The notes: generated by a model not told the origin, from the letters alone. Shown: positions 1 through 7,032, counted from the stretch's first letter. The stretch is DNA of 15,215 nt from JAEELC01 sp963605425 (GCA_963605425.1 CAVCUQ010000033.1:1-15215), one strand, 5' to 3'. Made by a program: numbers and translations.

Positions 1-219
1 TATTTGCCATTCATCTCTTTATCTTGGCGTAGCACCATATAATAAACCTTTAGAATTAATGTCAGACATTGAAATATTTTGTTCTTTATTTAACAGGTCA
101 TCCATGTAAAGAATACTTGATTCGAATTGTTCAGCAGTAGTTGTTTTACCACACCACTTAGGTACTTCAATAAATCCAGCTCCCTTGCCCTTTAATTTCA
201 ATATATTAATGAATTTCAA
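1..219 (-). pseudogene. Broken AAA (DUF4143-type) ATPase, N-terminal part, in-frame stop
   Basis: Read on the minus strand from a TTG at 219, this frame encodes the start of an AAA ATPase of the AAA_14/DUF4143 kind: a P-loop region PKWCGKTTTAEQ, then LYMDD, then GATPR. An in-frame TAA at 19-21 interrupts it, yet the same frame continues past the stop as RDEWQI up to the window edge. From memory, the family normally reads PRLIDEWQ here, so TTA (Leu) appears to have become TAA, with a nearby Ile-to-Arg change. The first P-loop position is Val where the family has Gly (EGPKWCGKT), a second sign of decay. An in-frame TGA lies directly upstream of the TTG and no Shine-Dalgarno is visible, so the 5' end also looks damaged. 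The 3' part lies outside the window. A sequencing error at the TAA is possible but would not explain the P-loop change. Confidence 0.75.
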
Positions 220-227
220 TCAATAAC

Positions 228-290
228 CAATCCGATACTTGGCGTAATTTCAATCCGACGATTGGCGAAGTTTCAATCCGATACTTGGCG
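228..290. repeat. Tandem array of 23-bp dyad repeats (2.7 copies)
   Basis: Units start at 228, 251 and 274. The first two are 23 bp; the third is a 17-bp partial copy. The shared core is CAATCCGATACTTGGCG, with the middle copy reading CAATCCGACGATTGGCG. Each unit has small dyad symmetry: CCAA/TTGG in copy 1 and CAATC-CGAC-GATTG in copy 2. The units are richer in G+C than the DNA around them. They sit in the 200-bp gap (220-420) between the broken ATPase and the end of the intact DUF4143 gene. I see no gene or clear terminator in that gap. The array could be a protein-binding site or a relic of a mobile element. Confidence 0.75.
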
Positions 291-420
291 GTTATATAAT
301 TTCAAATATAGCATCATTTTAATAGTAAAATACACTAATCTACCTAGAACCTAAAATATCTTCTATTTATTCACAAACTTTATATTACTCACTTGCATTT
401 TTAATATTTACAAATTAAAT

Positions 421-1659
421 CTATATAGAACTAAGTGGTAATAATAATGTTCCATCATTTAAAATAGATATCTTATCTGCTGTACATATGATTGCATTCT
501 TTCCCCTTTCATATTTAGTTCCTTCTAGCTTTTTAAATGCTTTTGTACTACTTGCATTAAATGTTTGTCCTGTTTTTATTTCAATACATGAAAGAACTCC
601 ATCAACCAATAGTATTAGGTCTACTTCATTTTGATCACTATCACGGTAATAATAAAGTTCTTGTCTTATTCCCCCATTCATAAAACTTTTTCTGATTTCA
701 TTAAAAATAAATGTTTCAAAAAATCTACCTTTAAGGAAACTCTTTTGTAAAGTTTCTGGACTGTCAATACCACATAAATAAGCAGCTAATCCTGTATCAA
801 AAAAATACATCTTAGGTCTTTTCACAACCCTTTTAACTAATGACTCTTCATTATAAGGTTCAACTAGATATATTATTCCTGTTTTAATTAATGAAGAAAT
901 CCAAGATTTAATAGTATTAGTTGTAACTCCTATATTCTTTGCATAATTATCATATATTAGTTCTTCTCCTGTATTAGAAGCTAGTATCTTCATGAAATTA
1001 ATAAACTTTAATTCATCACTAACTGTAAGTATTTCTTTTAAATCTTTTTCTAAATAAGTTGTAAGATATGATGAATAGAATAATTGAGGTTTCATTTCCA
1101 AATCATCATACAATGCAGGGAAGAATCCTCTTGTAATATATTTAAAAGCCTCTATTTCATTAATTATATAATCTTTACTTCTTAAAGAAGTAGTCTTAAT
1201 ATCCACTTTAAATTGCATATTATCTCTATTATATATTTCAGATAAAGATAGATTATTCATATCAAGTATAGCCACACGACCAGAAAGTGATTCTTTAGAC
1301 TCATCTAATAATTTCTTTCTTTGAGATCCTGATAAAATATATAAACCATTGCTTTCTTTATTTCCTTTTTTTAACCTTGATTCATTGACAATTCTTTCAA
1401 TTTCAGGAAACAATAATGGTGCTTTTTGAACCTCATCTATAATTAGTGGTGCAGGATGTAATTCCATAAATGTTCTTGGATTGGATAATGCACTAGCTAA
1501 TTCTAGTGAATCATCAAGTGAGACATAAGAATAACCTTTGGTTACAAATGAATTATATAACAATGTAGATTTACCAATTTGTCTTGGACCAGTAAATAAA
1601 GTGACAGGATAATGTTTAATTGAATCTTTAATAATTTCTTCTATATGTCTTCTTATCAT
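421..1659 (-). CDS. ATP-binding protein, AAA_14 domain plus C-terminal DUF4143 (PD-(D/E)XK-like)
   Basis: A 412-residue P-loop ATPase. Visible motifs are Walker A GPRQIGKST (24-32), Walker B LIIDEVQ (72-78) and a sensor-like SGSQ (110-113). A middle part resembles winged-helix DNA-binding segments (about 235-265). A C-terminal nuclease-fold-like motif follows: E345-V-D347 with E360-I-K362, matching the PD-(D/E)XK pattern. Proteins of this architecture are common, often multicopy, in gut and oral bacteria; their cellular role is not established, and proposals include DNA-related or defence-like functions. A TTG seven codons upstream extends the frame, but the ATG at 1659 has AGGAG at a 6-nt spacing and is preferred. 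The gene is transcribed alone from a promoter at 1705-1733 and lies next to a broken paralogue. Length is normal and all ATPase motifs are intact. Function in the cell is unknown. Confidence 0.9.
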   Translation of the reverse strand: MIRRHIEEIIKDSIKHYPVTLFTGPRQIGKSTLLYNSFVTKGYSYVSLDDSLELASALSNPRTFMELHPAPLIIDEVQKAPLLFPEIERIVNESRLKKGNKESNGLYILSGSQRKKLLDESKESLSGRVAILDMNNLSLSEIYNRDNMQFKVDIKTTSLRSKDYIINEIEAFKYITRGFFPALYDDLEMKPQLFYSSYLTTYLEKDLKEILTVSDELKFINFMKILASNTGEELIYDNYAKNIGVTTNTIKSWISSLIKTGIIYLVEPYNEESLVKRVVKRPKMYFFDTGLAAYLCGIDSPETLQKSFLKGRFFETFIFNEIRKSFMNGGIRQELYYYRDSDQNEVDLILLVDGVLSCIEIKTGQTFNASSTKAFKKLEGTKYERGKNAIICTADKISILNDGTLLLPLSSI

Positions 1660-1665
1660 ATAATT

Positions 1666-1670
1666 CTCCT
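1666..1670 (-). promoter_or_regulatory. Ribosome binding site fixing the start at 1659
   Basis: AGGAG lies 6 nt upstream of the ATG at 1659. The upstream in-frame TTG at 1680 has no Shine-Dalgarno and falls inside the repeated leader motif, so the shorter protein is the likely product. Confidence 0.8.
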
Positions 1671-1675
1671 TTTTC

Positions 1676-1700
1676 TGCAATGTGACTGCAAATTTTACGA
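1676..1700 (-). repeat. 25-bp leader repeat, copy 1 (candidate operator)
   Basis: On the plus strand this reads TGCAA-N3-GACTGCAAATTTTACGA. A second copy, identical outside the three N positions, lies at 1997-2021 in the same orientation. On the minus strand it holds two direct half-sites, TTGCAG-N5-TTGCAG, 11 nt apart, placed between the likely transcription start and the ribosome binding site of the DUF4143 gene. A further TTGCAG overlaps the -35 position at 1728-1733. This arrangement suggests a repressor or autoregulatory site; that is inference. Confidence 0.65.
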
Positions 1701-1704
1701 TAAT

Positions 1705-1733
1705 ATTATAATACTAAAAAGCATAAACTGCAA
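1705..1733 (-). promoter_or_regulatory. Sigma-70-type promoter of the DUF4143 gene
   Basis: A perfect -10 TATAAT (1705-1710) is preceded by 17 bp and a weak -35 TTGCAG (1728-1733). The start would fall near 1698, at the upstream end of the 25-bp repeat, giving a leader of roughly 40 nt. The -35 hexamer is itself a copy of the TTGCAG motif repeated in the leader. Confidence 0.6.
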
Positions 1734-1885
1734 TATATCAACTAGTTTAGGATATTTATTAAAAAACAATTATTAACTTTTAGAAATAATTTTATTTGTA
1801 GTTTGATAGATAATTCAAGACTTTATTATGACACTATCAATTATGATTTAAAAGTATATGCTATAATTACCCCTTTCTTCAAAAC

Positions 1886-1926
1886 AAGTGTTACAATTTC
1901 AAAATAATTTTGATTTTATAACACTT
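1886..1926. repeat. 41-bp imperfect palindrome
   Basis: The sequence is symmetric about base 1906. Outer arms are AAGTGTTA (1886-1893) and TAACACTT (1919-1926); the core CAAAATAATTTTG (1900-1912) is a perfect odd palindrome. Seventeen of 20 arm positions pair. It lacks a following T-run on either strand, so it is not a typical intrinsic terminator. It could be a binding site, a hairpin in an RNA, or a relic of a mobile element. Confidence 0.7.
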
Positions 1927-1996
1927 AATTACCAAAATTAATATATAAATAAGATTAATAAAGATATAATCACCATGTTCTAATAACGCATTTTTT

Positions 1997-2021
1997 TGCA
2001 ACCAGACTGCAAATTTTACGA
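1997..2021 (-). repeat. 25-bp leader repeat, copy 2 (orphan)
   Basis: This has the same TGCAA-N3-GACTGCAAATTTTACGA pattern as 1676-1700, offset by 321 bp and in the same orientation, but no gene follows it before the next copy. On the minus strand it gives TTGCAG-N5-TTGCAA. No good -10/-35 pair is visible upstream, where the operon A terminator lies instead. It is probably a relic of a duplicated promoter-leader or of a deleted paralogous gene. Confidence 0.65.
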
Positions 2022-2031
2022 AATATAACAT

Positions 2032-2058
2032 AAAAAATTCTAGAATAATTTCTAGAAT
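2032..2058 (-). terminator. Intrinsic terminator of operon A
   Basis: On the minus strand, stem ATTCTAGAA, loop ATTA and stem TTCTAGAAT form a perfect 9-bp hairpin (2037-2058), followed by a T-run (2032-2037). It starts 3 nt after the LRR gene's stop codon. The stem is A+T-rich but extended by A-tract/T-tract pairing. Confidence 0.8.
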
Positions 2059-2061
2059 CTT

Positions 2062-2730
2062 TTAATATGATTTAAATACTATATTTGCATCATTATCAAA
2101 ACCTTCTTCAAAGTTTGATATATCATTACAATATATAGTAATATTGCATCCAGCAAAGGCATTCACATAAACCTTAATTTTATCAGGTATAATAATTTCT
2201 TTTAAAGAAGTACAATTATAAAATGCTAAGGAACCAATAGATTTAATATTTTCAGGTATATTAATTTTATTTAAATTAGTACAAGAGAAAAACATAGAAC
2301 CAGAGATAGCTATAAGATTAGATTCATCTTCAAACTCAACTTCTTCTAAAGTACTATAAGAAAAAGCATTTTGATAAATATATTTTACACTCTTTGGAAT
2401 CTTAATATAATCTATCTTAGTATTATAGAAAGCTCTTCTTTCTATATATTCTAATTTCATATTATCTTCAAAGGTAACATATTTTAGTGATTCATCTTCA
2501 AAACATCTAACCCCAAGTCCTATGATATCTTTATTATTATAAGTAGTTTTAATTACTTCACTATTTTTAATACCATAAGATCTAGTAAGTTCATATCCAT
2601 TATCTTTTAGAGTATAACTATTTCTAGGAATCATCAAACATGACATGTAGCTTATAAGAATAGTTATTAAGGTTACAAGAAGAGAAAAGTGTATAAACTT
2701 ATTCCTTATATTGTAATTCATATAATGCAT
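2062..2730 (-). CDS. Membrane-anchored BspA-type leucine-rich repeat (LRR_5) protein
   Basis: A 222-residue protein. An N-terminal hydrophobic segment (about 14-34) ends in SYMSC, which could be a poor lipobox (Cys31) or simply a signal anchor. The rest (about 70-200) is a run of LRR_5/BspA-like repeats: patterns such as LKYVTFEDN, IDYIKIPKSVKYIYQNAF, LNKINIPENIKSIGSLAFYNC and LKEIIIPDKI alternate short strands with AF.NC-type turns. Such domains are usually extracellular and bind proteins or surfaces. It is much shorter than typical BspA adhesins, with roughly five repeats. The ATG at 2730 has AAGGG 8 nt upstream and overlaps the 3' end of the preceding ABC transporter gene by 32 nt, so the two are probably translationally coupled. 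Its place as the last gene of an exporter operon is unusual; a role in surface sensing or binding is speculation. Confidence 0.8.
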   Translation of the reverse strand: MHYMNYNIRNKFIHFSLLVTLITILISYMSCLMIPRNSYTLKDNGYELTRSYGIKNSEVIKTTYNNKDIIGLGVRCFEDESLKYVTFEDNMKLEYIERRAFYNTKIDYIKIPKSVKYIYQNAFSYSTLEEVEFEDESNLIAISGSMFFSCTNLNKINIPENIKSIGSLAFYNCTSLKEIIIPDKIKVYVNAFAGCNITIYCNDISNFEEGFDNDANIVFKSY

Positions 2731-4483
2731 AATACATACCCTTTTTAGCTAGTAATTCTTGATGATTACCTTCTTCCATTATTACACCATGATTTAAAAC
2801 AATAATTTTATCTGCATGTTGAATAGTAGATAATCTATGAGCTACTACAAGCATTGTACCAATATTCTTAATATTAGATAAACTATCTTGAATTAGGGAT
2901 TCAGTGTAGGTATCAATGTTAGCTGTAGCCTCATCTAGAATTAAGATATTAGGCTTAGATATAACTGTTCTTGCAAAAGATATTAATTGTCTTTCACCTT
3001 GAGAATAATTCTTACCTCTCTCATCTACAACATGATCTAGTCCATCTTCATATTTATTAATAATAGAATCACAATTAACAAACTTTGCGGCCTCAAGGAT
3101 TTCATCGTCTGTATATTTATTATCATATAATGTAATATTATCTCTTATAGTACCAGAGAATAAGAATACATCTTGAAGCATTTGCCCGATATTTTCTCTT
3201 AAAGACTTAATAGTATAAGATTTAATATCTTTACCATCTATTAAAATTTCACCCTTTTGAGCTTCATAATTTCTACATATCAAACCTAAGATTGTTGTTT
3301 TTCCAGCACCTGTAGCCCCAACAAAGGCACAAGTTTCTCCGGCTTTAACCTTAAATGATACATCTTTTAAAATCCAATCTTCATTATTATATGCAAACCA
3401 AACATGTTTAAATTCAATATCCCCTTTAATATCCTCGGCTATAGTAGCTTCCTTTTCATCAACTATTTCAATCTTAGTATCTAAGTTAGTAAATATCTTT
3501 TCACAAGAAGCTAAACTTGATTGTAATTTATTAAATTGATCAGTTAGATTTTCAATAGGTGAGAAGAAATTACTTACTAAAGTATAATAAGTAATAAGAG
3601 TACCGATAAGCATAGTGCCATTATGCACATCCTTTGCACCAAAATACAAAGTGATAATGATAGCTATAACAGACATCAAATACATAAATGGTCTAAAAAC
3701 AGAAAATAAGAATATTTGTTTTAAATTAGCTTTCTTTAATGTAGTATTATATTCCTTAAATTCGGTATACTTCTTATTCTCTTGATTAAATATTTGAATA
3801 ACCTTCATACCTGATAAATTTTCAGATAGATAAGAATTCATTCTAGATACACTATTTTTTACCTCACGGTAACTCTTTCGTGAAAATCTTCTAAATAATA
3901 TTGTATAACAAATTATAAATGGTAAAACTATTGATACATATAAAGTAAGACGAGGTGATATAACCCAAAGACAAATATAGATTATTACAATAAGTAATAT
4001 ATATCTAACAAGCATTACTAATACTGATGTAAATAAATCAGATAAAGCATTAGTATCATTTGTAACTCTTGTAACAAGTTTACCAATAGGTTGTCTTGTT
4101 ATTTGGCCGATAGATAATTCTTCAATATGTTCAAAGGTTTCTTTTCTTATTTGATAAACTAGTTTTTGTCCTAGGTTTTGTAACATTGTTTGATAACAAT
4201 AATTTAATACAAGTGATACTACATATAAACCAAATAAAGTTAATAATATATATCTAATTAATATTATTTTATCTAAAGTACTATTTGAAAAAATAATTGA
4301 TTCATCATTTAGAATATTAATAACTTCACCTAGAATATAACTTGGAAGTAAATCAATTCCTACAATTATAAATACTAAGAATAAACATAAGATGAATTTA
4401 GCTAGGTAAGGTTTAATATAGAAAAATAAACGAGAAAATAATTCTTTATCTGAATAATTTCTAATAGCTTCACTATTTTTCAT
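2699..4483 (-). CDS. Heterodimeric ABC exporter, consensus-Walker-B subunit (BmrD/LmrD/MdlB-like)
   Basis: A 594-residue half-transporter: a type I exporter membrane domain with six predicted TM helices (about 30-300) followed by a nucleotide-binding domain. Motifs are Walker A GATGAGKTT (389-397), Q-loop Gln437, Walker B ILILDEAT with catalytic Glu518, D-loop ANID and H-loop His549. The signature is degenerate, YSQGE (493-497) instead of LSGGQ. In heterodimeric exporters such as BmrCD, LmrCD and TM287/288, one subunit has a normal catalytic Glu with an altered signature and the partner is the reverse; this protein is the former type. It should pair with the product of the gene just upstream, which it overlaps by 11 nt, and export drugs, lipids or peptides from the cytoplasm at ATP cost. 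The strong AGGAGGTGAT site lies inside the upstream gene's last codons. The substrate cannot be read from the sequence. Confidence 0.93.
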   Translation of the reverse strand: MKNSEAIRNYSDKELFSRLFFYIKPYLAKFILCLFLVFIIVGIDLLPSYILGEVINILNDESIIFSNSTLDKIILIRYILLTLFGLYVVSLVLNYCYQTMLQNLGQKLVYQIRKETFEHIEELSIGQITRQPIGKLVTRVTNDTNALSDLFTSVLVMLVRYILLIVIIYICLWVISPRLTLYVSIVLPFIICYTILFRRFSRKSYREVKNSVSRMNSYLSENLSGMKVIQIFNQENKKYTEFKEYNTTLKKANLKQIFLFSVFRPFMYLMSVIAIIITLYFGAKDVHNGTMLIGTLITYYTLVSNFFSPIENLTDQFNKLQSSLASCEKIFTNLDTKIEIVDEKEATIAEDIKGDIEFKHVWFAYNNEDWILKDVSFKVKAGETCAFVGATGAGKTTILGLICRNYEAQKGEILIDGKDIKSYTIKSLRENIGQMLQDVFLFSGTIRDNITLYDNKYTDDEILEAAKFVNCDSIINKYEDGLDHVVDERGKNYSQGERQLISFARTVISKPNILILDEATANIDTYTESLIQDSLSNIKNIGTMLVVAHRLSTIQHADKIIVLNHGVIMEEGNHQELLAKKGMYYALYELQYKE

Positions 4484-6260
4484 TTACATCACCTCCTAGA
4501 ATACTCTTTTCAAGAGACTGAAGACGAGCTAGTTCACTGTATTCAGTATTTTCTTTAAGTAATTCTTCATGGGTACCGCAACCAGTGATATAACCATTAT
4601 TTAGGACAACAATCTTATCTAAATCTTTTACACATGAAATTCTGTGTGAAATAATAATAGTAGTTTTATTTTGTCTTATAGACTTTAAAGTAGTTAGAAT
4701 CTCTTCTTCTGTTTTTGTATCAACAGCTGATAGTGAGTCATCAAGAATTAAGATTTGAGGATCTTTAATTAAGGCTCTTGCAATAGATACTCTCTGCTTT
4801 TGCCCTCCTGATAGTGTTACACCACGCTCTCCTAAAATAGTTCCATATTTATCTTTAAAGTTTAAGATGTTTTCTTCTACATCAGCTTCTCTAGCAGCTA
4901 GTTCTACTTGTTCCATATCACATGAATCATAAGCAAATGAGATGTTATTTGAGATTGTATCAGAGAATAAGAAATTATCTTGAGGTACATAACCTATTGC
5001 ATCTCTTACCTTCTTATATGGCAGATGCATAATATCTATACCATCAATAAATAATTCATTTTCTTTTATATTATAAGTTCTAAGCAGAATATCAACAAAT
5101 GTCGATTTACCAGAACCTGTTTTACCGATGATACCTACAAATTCACCTTGCTTAATATGAAGGTTAATATTGTGTAGTGTATCAATCTTTGAATCAGGAT
5201 AATTAAAAGATAAATTATTAAATAATATATCCCCTTTAATATCAGAACTATCTTCTATATTTCTATCCTTTATTCTAATAGGAGTATCTAATAAAGTAGA
5301 AATTCTATTTAAACTAGCTTTACCCTGAGCACGTAAGTTAATTAACTCACTTAATGCGAACATAGGCCAAATAAGTGTGTTAAAATAAGATATTAATTCA
5401 CTCATATTACCAACATTAAACTCTTTACCTGCAAATGTTGAGACCTTATTTAAGACCGCTTCAGATGAAAAATAAATTAAAATAACCGCTATAAGATTTA
5501 AGAAAAATGTAAATAAAACATTAATCTTAATAGAAAACTTAACAAAGTTTAAATTAGCTTCCATATTTTCTTTATTAATATTATCAAAACGAACCTTTTG
5601 ATTATCTTCTTTAACAAAAGCTTTAATTACTGACAATCCTTCAAAATTCTCATTTGCAAAATCAGATAGTTTCTCATAAGCATCTTGTCTCTTTTTAAAG
5701 CGAGTTTTCATAAACTTTTCAACTACAAAGGATCCAATAAAGATGATAAGAAGTGGAATTAAGGCAAATAAAGCTATTTTAACTGAAAGTCTAAGCATTT
5801 TGATATAAGCTATAAGACCTAGAAAGAAAGCATCAACAATTAATATAGTACCTTCGCCAAATACATTTTGAAGTACTTCTAAATCATTAGTAAAATAAGA
5901 TAAGATACCACCAACTTTAGCTTCTTTATAATATTCTTGATCAAGTTTTAAAGCTTTCTTATATAAATCATCTCTTAAGTCACTAGCTACATTGATTCCA
6001 CATCCAAAGACTGTATTACGCCAGCCAAATCTACCAAAGAACATGATAAATCCAACCCCTAATAATTGCAGGCAATAATTAACAAGTTTAGTATTACCAT
6101 CACTAAATAAAGTATTCTCTTTAAGTTCATTAATTATATTTCCATAGATTTCTGGAATTAAAAGCTGGAAATAGTCAACAAGTACTAAGCAAGTAACACC
6201 AATTAGAAATAAATACCAATACTTTGAATAAAATCTATTAACATATTTACCAAATAGCAT
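4473..6260 (-). CDS. Heterodimeric ABC exporter, degenerate-Walker-B subunit (BmrC/LmrC/MdlA-like)
   Basis: A 595-residue half-transporter with about six TM helices in the first 310 residues and a C-terminal nucleotide-binding domain. Motifs are Walker A GKTGSGKST (379-387), Q-loop PQD (Gln427), canonical signature LSGGQ (483-487) and H-loop His539. Walker B reads ILILDDSLSAVD, with Asp508 in place of the catalytic Glu. This subunit therefore contributes the good signature while its own ATP site is degenerate, exactly complementary to the next gene's protein. The C-first, D-second order matches B. subtilis bmrC-bmrD. The start ATG has AGGTG at 6-nt spacing, and the AG of that site is part of the upstream gene's TAG stop, so the two genes are tightly coupled (9-nt gap). 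Multidrug export is the usual annotation; lipid or peptide export is equally possible. Confidence 0.93.
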   Translation of the reverse strand: MLFGKYVNRFYSKYWYLFLIGVTCLVLVDYFQLLIPEIYGNIINELKENTLFSDGNTKLVNYCLQLLGVGFIMFFGRFGWRNTVFGCGINVASDLRDDLYKKALKLDQEYYKEAKVGGILSYFTNDLEVLQNVFGEGTILIVDAFFLGLIAYIKMLRLSVKIALFALIPLLIIFIGSFVVEKFMKTRFKKRQDAYEKLSDFANENFEGLSVIKAFVKEDNQKVRFDNINKENMEANLNFVKFSIKINVLFTFFLNLIAVILIYFSSEAVLNKVSTFAGKEFNVGNMSELISYFNTLIWPMFALSELINLRAQGKASLNRISTLLDTPIRIKDRNIEDSSDIKGDILFNNLSFNYPDSKIDTLHNINLHIKQGEFVGIIGKTGSGKSTFVDILLRTYNIKENELFIDGIDIMHLPYKKVRDAIGYVPQDNFLFSDTISNNISFAYDSCDMEQVELAAREADVEENILNFKDKYGTILGERGVTLSGGQKQRVSIARALIKDPQILILDDSLSAVDTKTEEEILTTLKSIRQNKTTIIISHRISCVKDLDKIVVLNNGYITGCGTHEELLKENTEYSELARLQSLEKSILGGDVNEK

Positions 6261-6269
6261 TTAAATCAC

Positions 6270-6956
6270 CTACTTTATTAGTTTTGTAATATAATCTATA
6301 AAATCAATTTCCTTATTGTATCTATCAATAAATGTATCATATTTAGCATGAGACATAGGTTCAAAGCTCATAGGTAAATATTTATTTTCATAAGCATAAG
6401 CAATATATAATTTATTACTTAAACAAGCAGAATATTTCCCGCAAGTTGCATTATCAAATAGTTCATGTTTAATTGTATGATTGTTAATCACTTTATCTAT
6501 ATTCTTATCATTTTCAAAGATATAAACTCTTAAATTAATTAGATCTCTCTTCTTACCTGTTGGAGTGTACATAGCATTAAAAGATTCTACTTTAGTATCA
6601 TTATATGTACCACTAATAACAGCTGATATATCAAATAGAGGTGCTATTTTTTCAATATCTAAAGCATCGAAAGCTTCATAATCTTCTTCTTTGTAATACT
6701 CAAACTCTAGGTCTTCATGGTTAGTCTTTGAAAAAGCTACATTCATTACTCTATTTCTATCTCTATTGAAATGAGGAGTATAAATCTTAAGTACTAATGT
6801 AAAAATTAATACTGATAAAAATAAGGTTAGTACAAATATTAAAGGGTAAACAAAAATAGATAAAATACCACCAACAATATTAAGTATAAGCCAAAATGCA
6901 AAGTTTGAGACTAAGACTATTTTTAATCTTTTCTTCATTTTAAAAAATAAATTCAT
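6270..6956 (-). CDS. Two-TM membrane protein of unknown function, first gene of ABC operon
   Basis: A 228-residue protein. Two adjacent hydrophobic helices near the N-terminus (about 11-33 and 36-57) form a hairpin, followed by a soluble domain of about 170 residues with mixed charge, probably cytoplasmic. No catalytic motif is recognisable; the domain contains stretches such as ISGTYNDTKVESFNAMYTP and ends FEPMSHAKYDTFIDRYNK. There is a weak resemblance to DUF3137-type proteins that I cannot confirm. The frame is open for 12 more codons upstream, but AAGGAGGT sits 7 nt before the ATG at 6956, so that start is preferred. It is co-transcribed with and lies 9 nt ahead of the exporter genes, in the position held by bmrB (an attenuation leader) in B. 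subtilis, although it is not that kind of peptide. A partner or regulator role for the exporter is inference. Confidence 0.8.
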   Translation of the reverse strand: MNLFFKMKKRLKIVLVSNFAFWLILNIVGGILSIFVYPLIFVLTLFLSVLIFTLVLKIYTPHFNRDRNRVMNVAFSKTNHEDLEFEYYKEEDYEAFDALDIEKIAPLFDISAVISGTYNDTKVESFNAMYTPTGKKRDLINLRVYIFENDKNIDKVINNHTIKHELFDNATCGKYSACLSNKLYIAYAYENKYLPMSFEPMSHAKYDTFIDRYNKEIDFIDYITKLIK

Positions 6957-6963
6957 CTTATCT

Positions 6964-6971
6964 ACCTCCTT
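6964..6971 (-). promoter_or_regulatory. Strong ribosome binding site fixing the start at 6956
   Basis: AAGGAGGT is fully complementary to the 16S anti-Shine-Dalgarno and sits 7 nt before the ATG at 6956. The longer open frame starting at 6992 would place this site inside coding sequence and begin almost at the -10 element. Confidence 0.9.
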
Positions 6972-6990
6972 ATAAATTAAAATTTTAAAC

Positions 6991-6999
6991 ATTATATCA
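6991..6999 (-). promoter_or_regulatory. Extended -10 promoter of operon A
   Basis: The minus strand reads TGATATAAT, a perfect TATAAT with the TGN extension. No good -35 is visible 17 bp upstream, where the operon B terminator stem and T-run lie. The leader to the ribosome binding site is about 15 nt. Confidence 0.65.
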
Positions 7000-7000
7000 T

Positions 7001-7032
7001 AAAAAAATAAGCACTTATAGAAATGTGCTTAT
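7001..7032 (-). terminator. Intrinsic terminator of operon B
   Basis: Arms ATAAGCAC (7007-7014) and GTGCTTAT (7025-7032) form a perfect 8-bp stem with a 10-nt loop. A 7-base A-run on the plus strand (7001-7007) becomes the T-run for minus-strand transcripts. The stop codon of the phosphoesterase gene (7029-7031) lies in the stem. A T-run also follows on the plus strand, so it could work in both directions. Confidence 0.85.

Larger units (their letters stand above)
1734..2031. other. Non-coding stretch between DUF4143 gene and operon A terminator
   Basis: About 400 bp separate the start of the DUF4143 gene (1659) from the end of the LRR gene (2062). I see no open frame with a start and ribosome binding site here on either strand. 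It contains the promoter above, a 41-bp imperfect palindrome (1886-1926), a 7-bp inverted repeat TTGATAG/CTATCAA (1803-1809 and 1834-1840), and the orphan second copy of the leader repeat (1997-2021). Confidence 0.7.

Noticed and set aside
228..290. Possible CRISPR array (repeats contain TTTCAATCC)
   Set aside because: The units are directly adjacent with no spacers, are only 23 bp, and no cas gene is present.
421..1680. Longer start (TTG at 1680) for the DUF4143 protein
   Set aside because: No ribosome binding site precedes it, while the ATG at 1659 has AGGAG at a good distance.
1681..2036. Possible small gene or remnant ORF between the two leader repeats
   Set aside because: I found no open frame with a start codon and ribosome binding site, and no recognisable protein fragment on either strand.
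6957..6992. 12-codon N-terminal extension of the two-TM protein
   Set aside because: It contains the AAGGAGGT site itself and begins at the -10 element, so it is untranslated leader.
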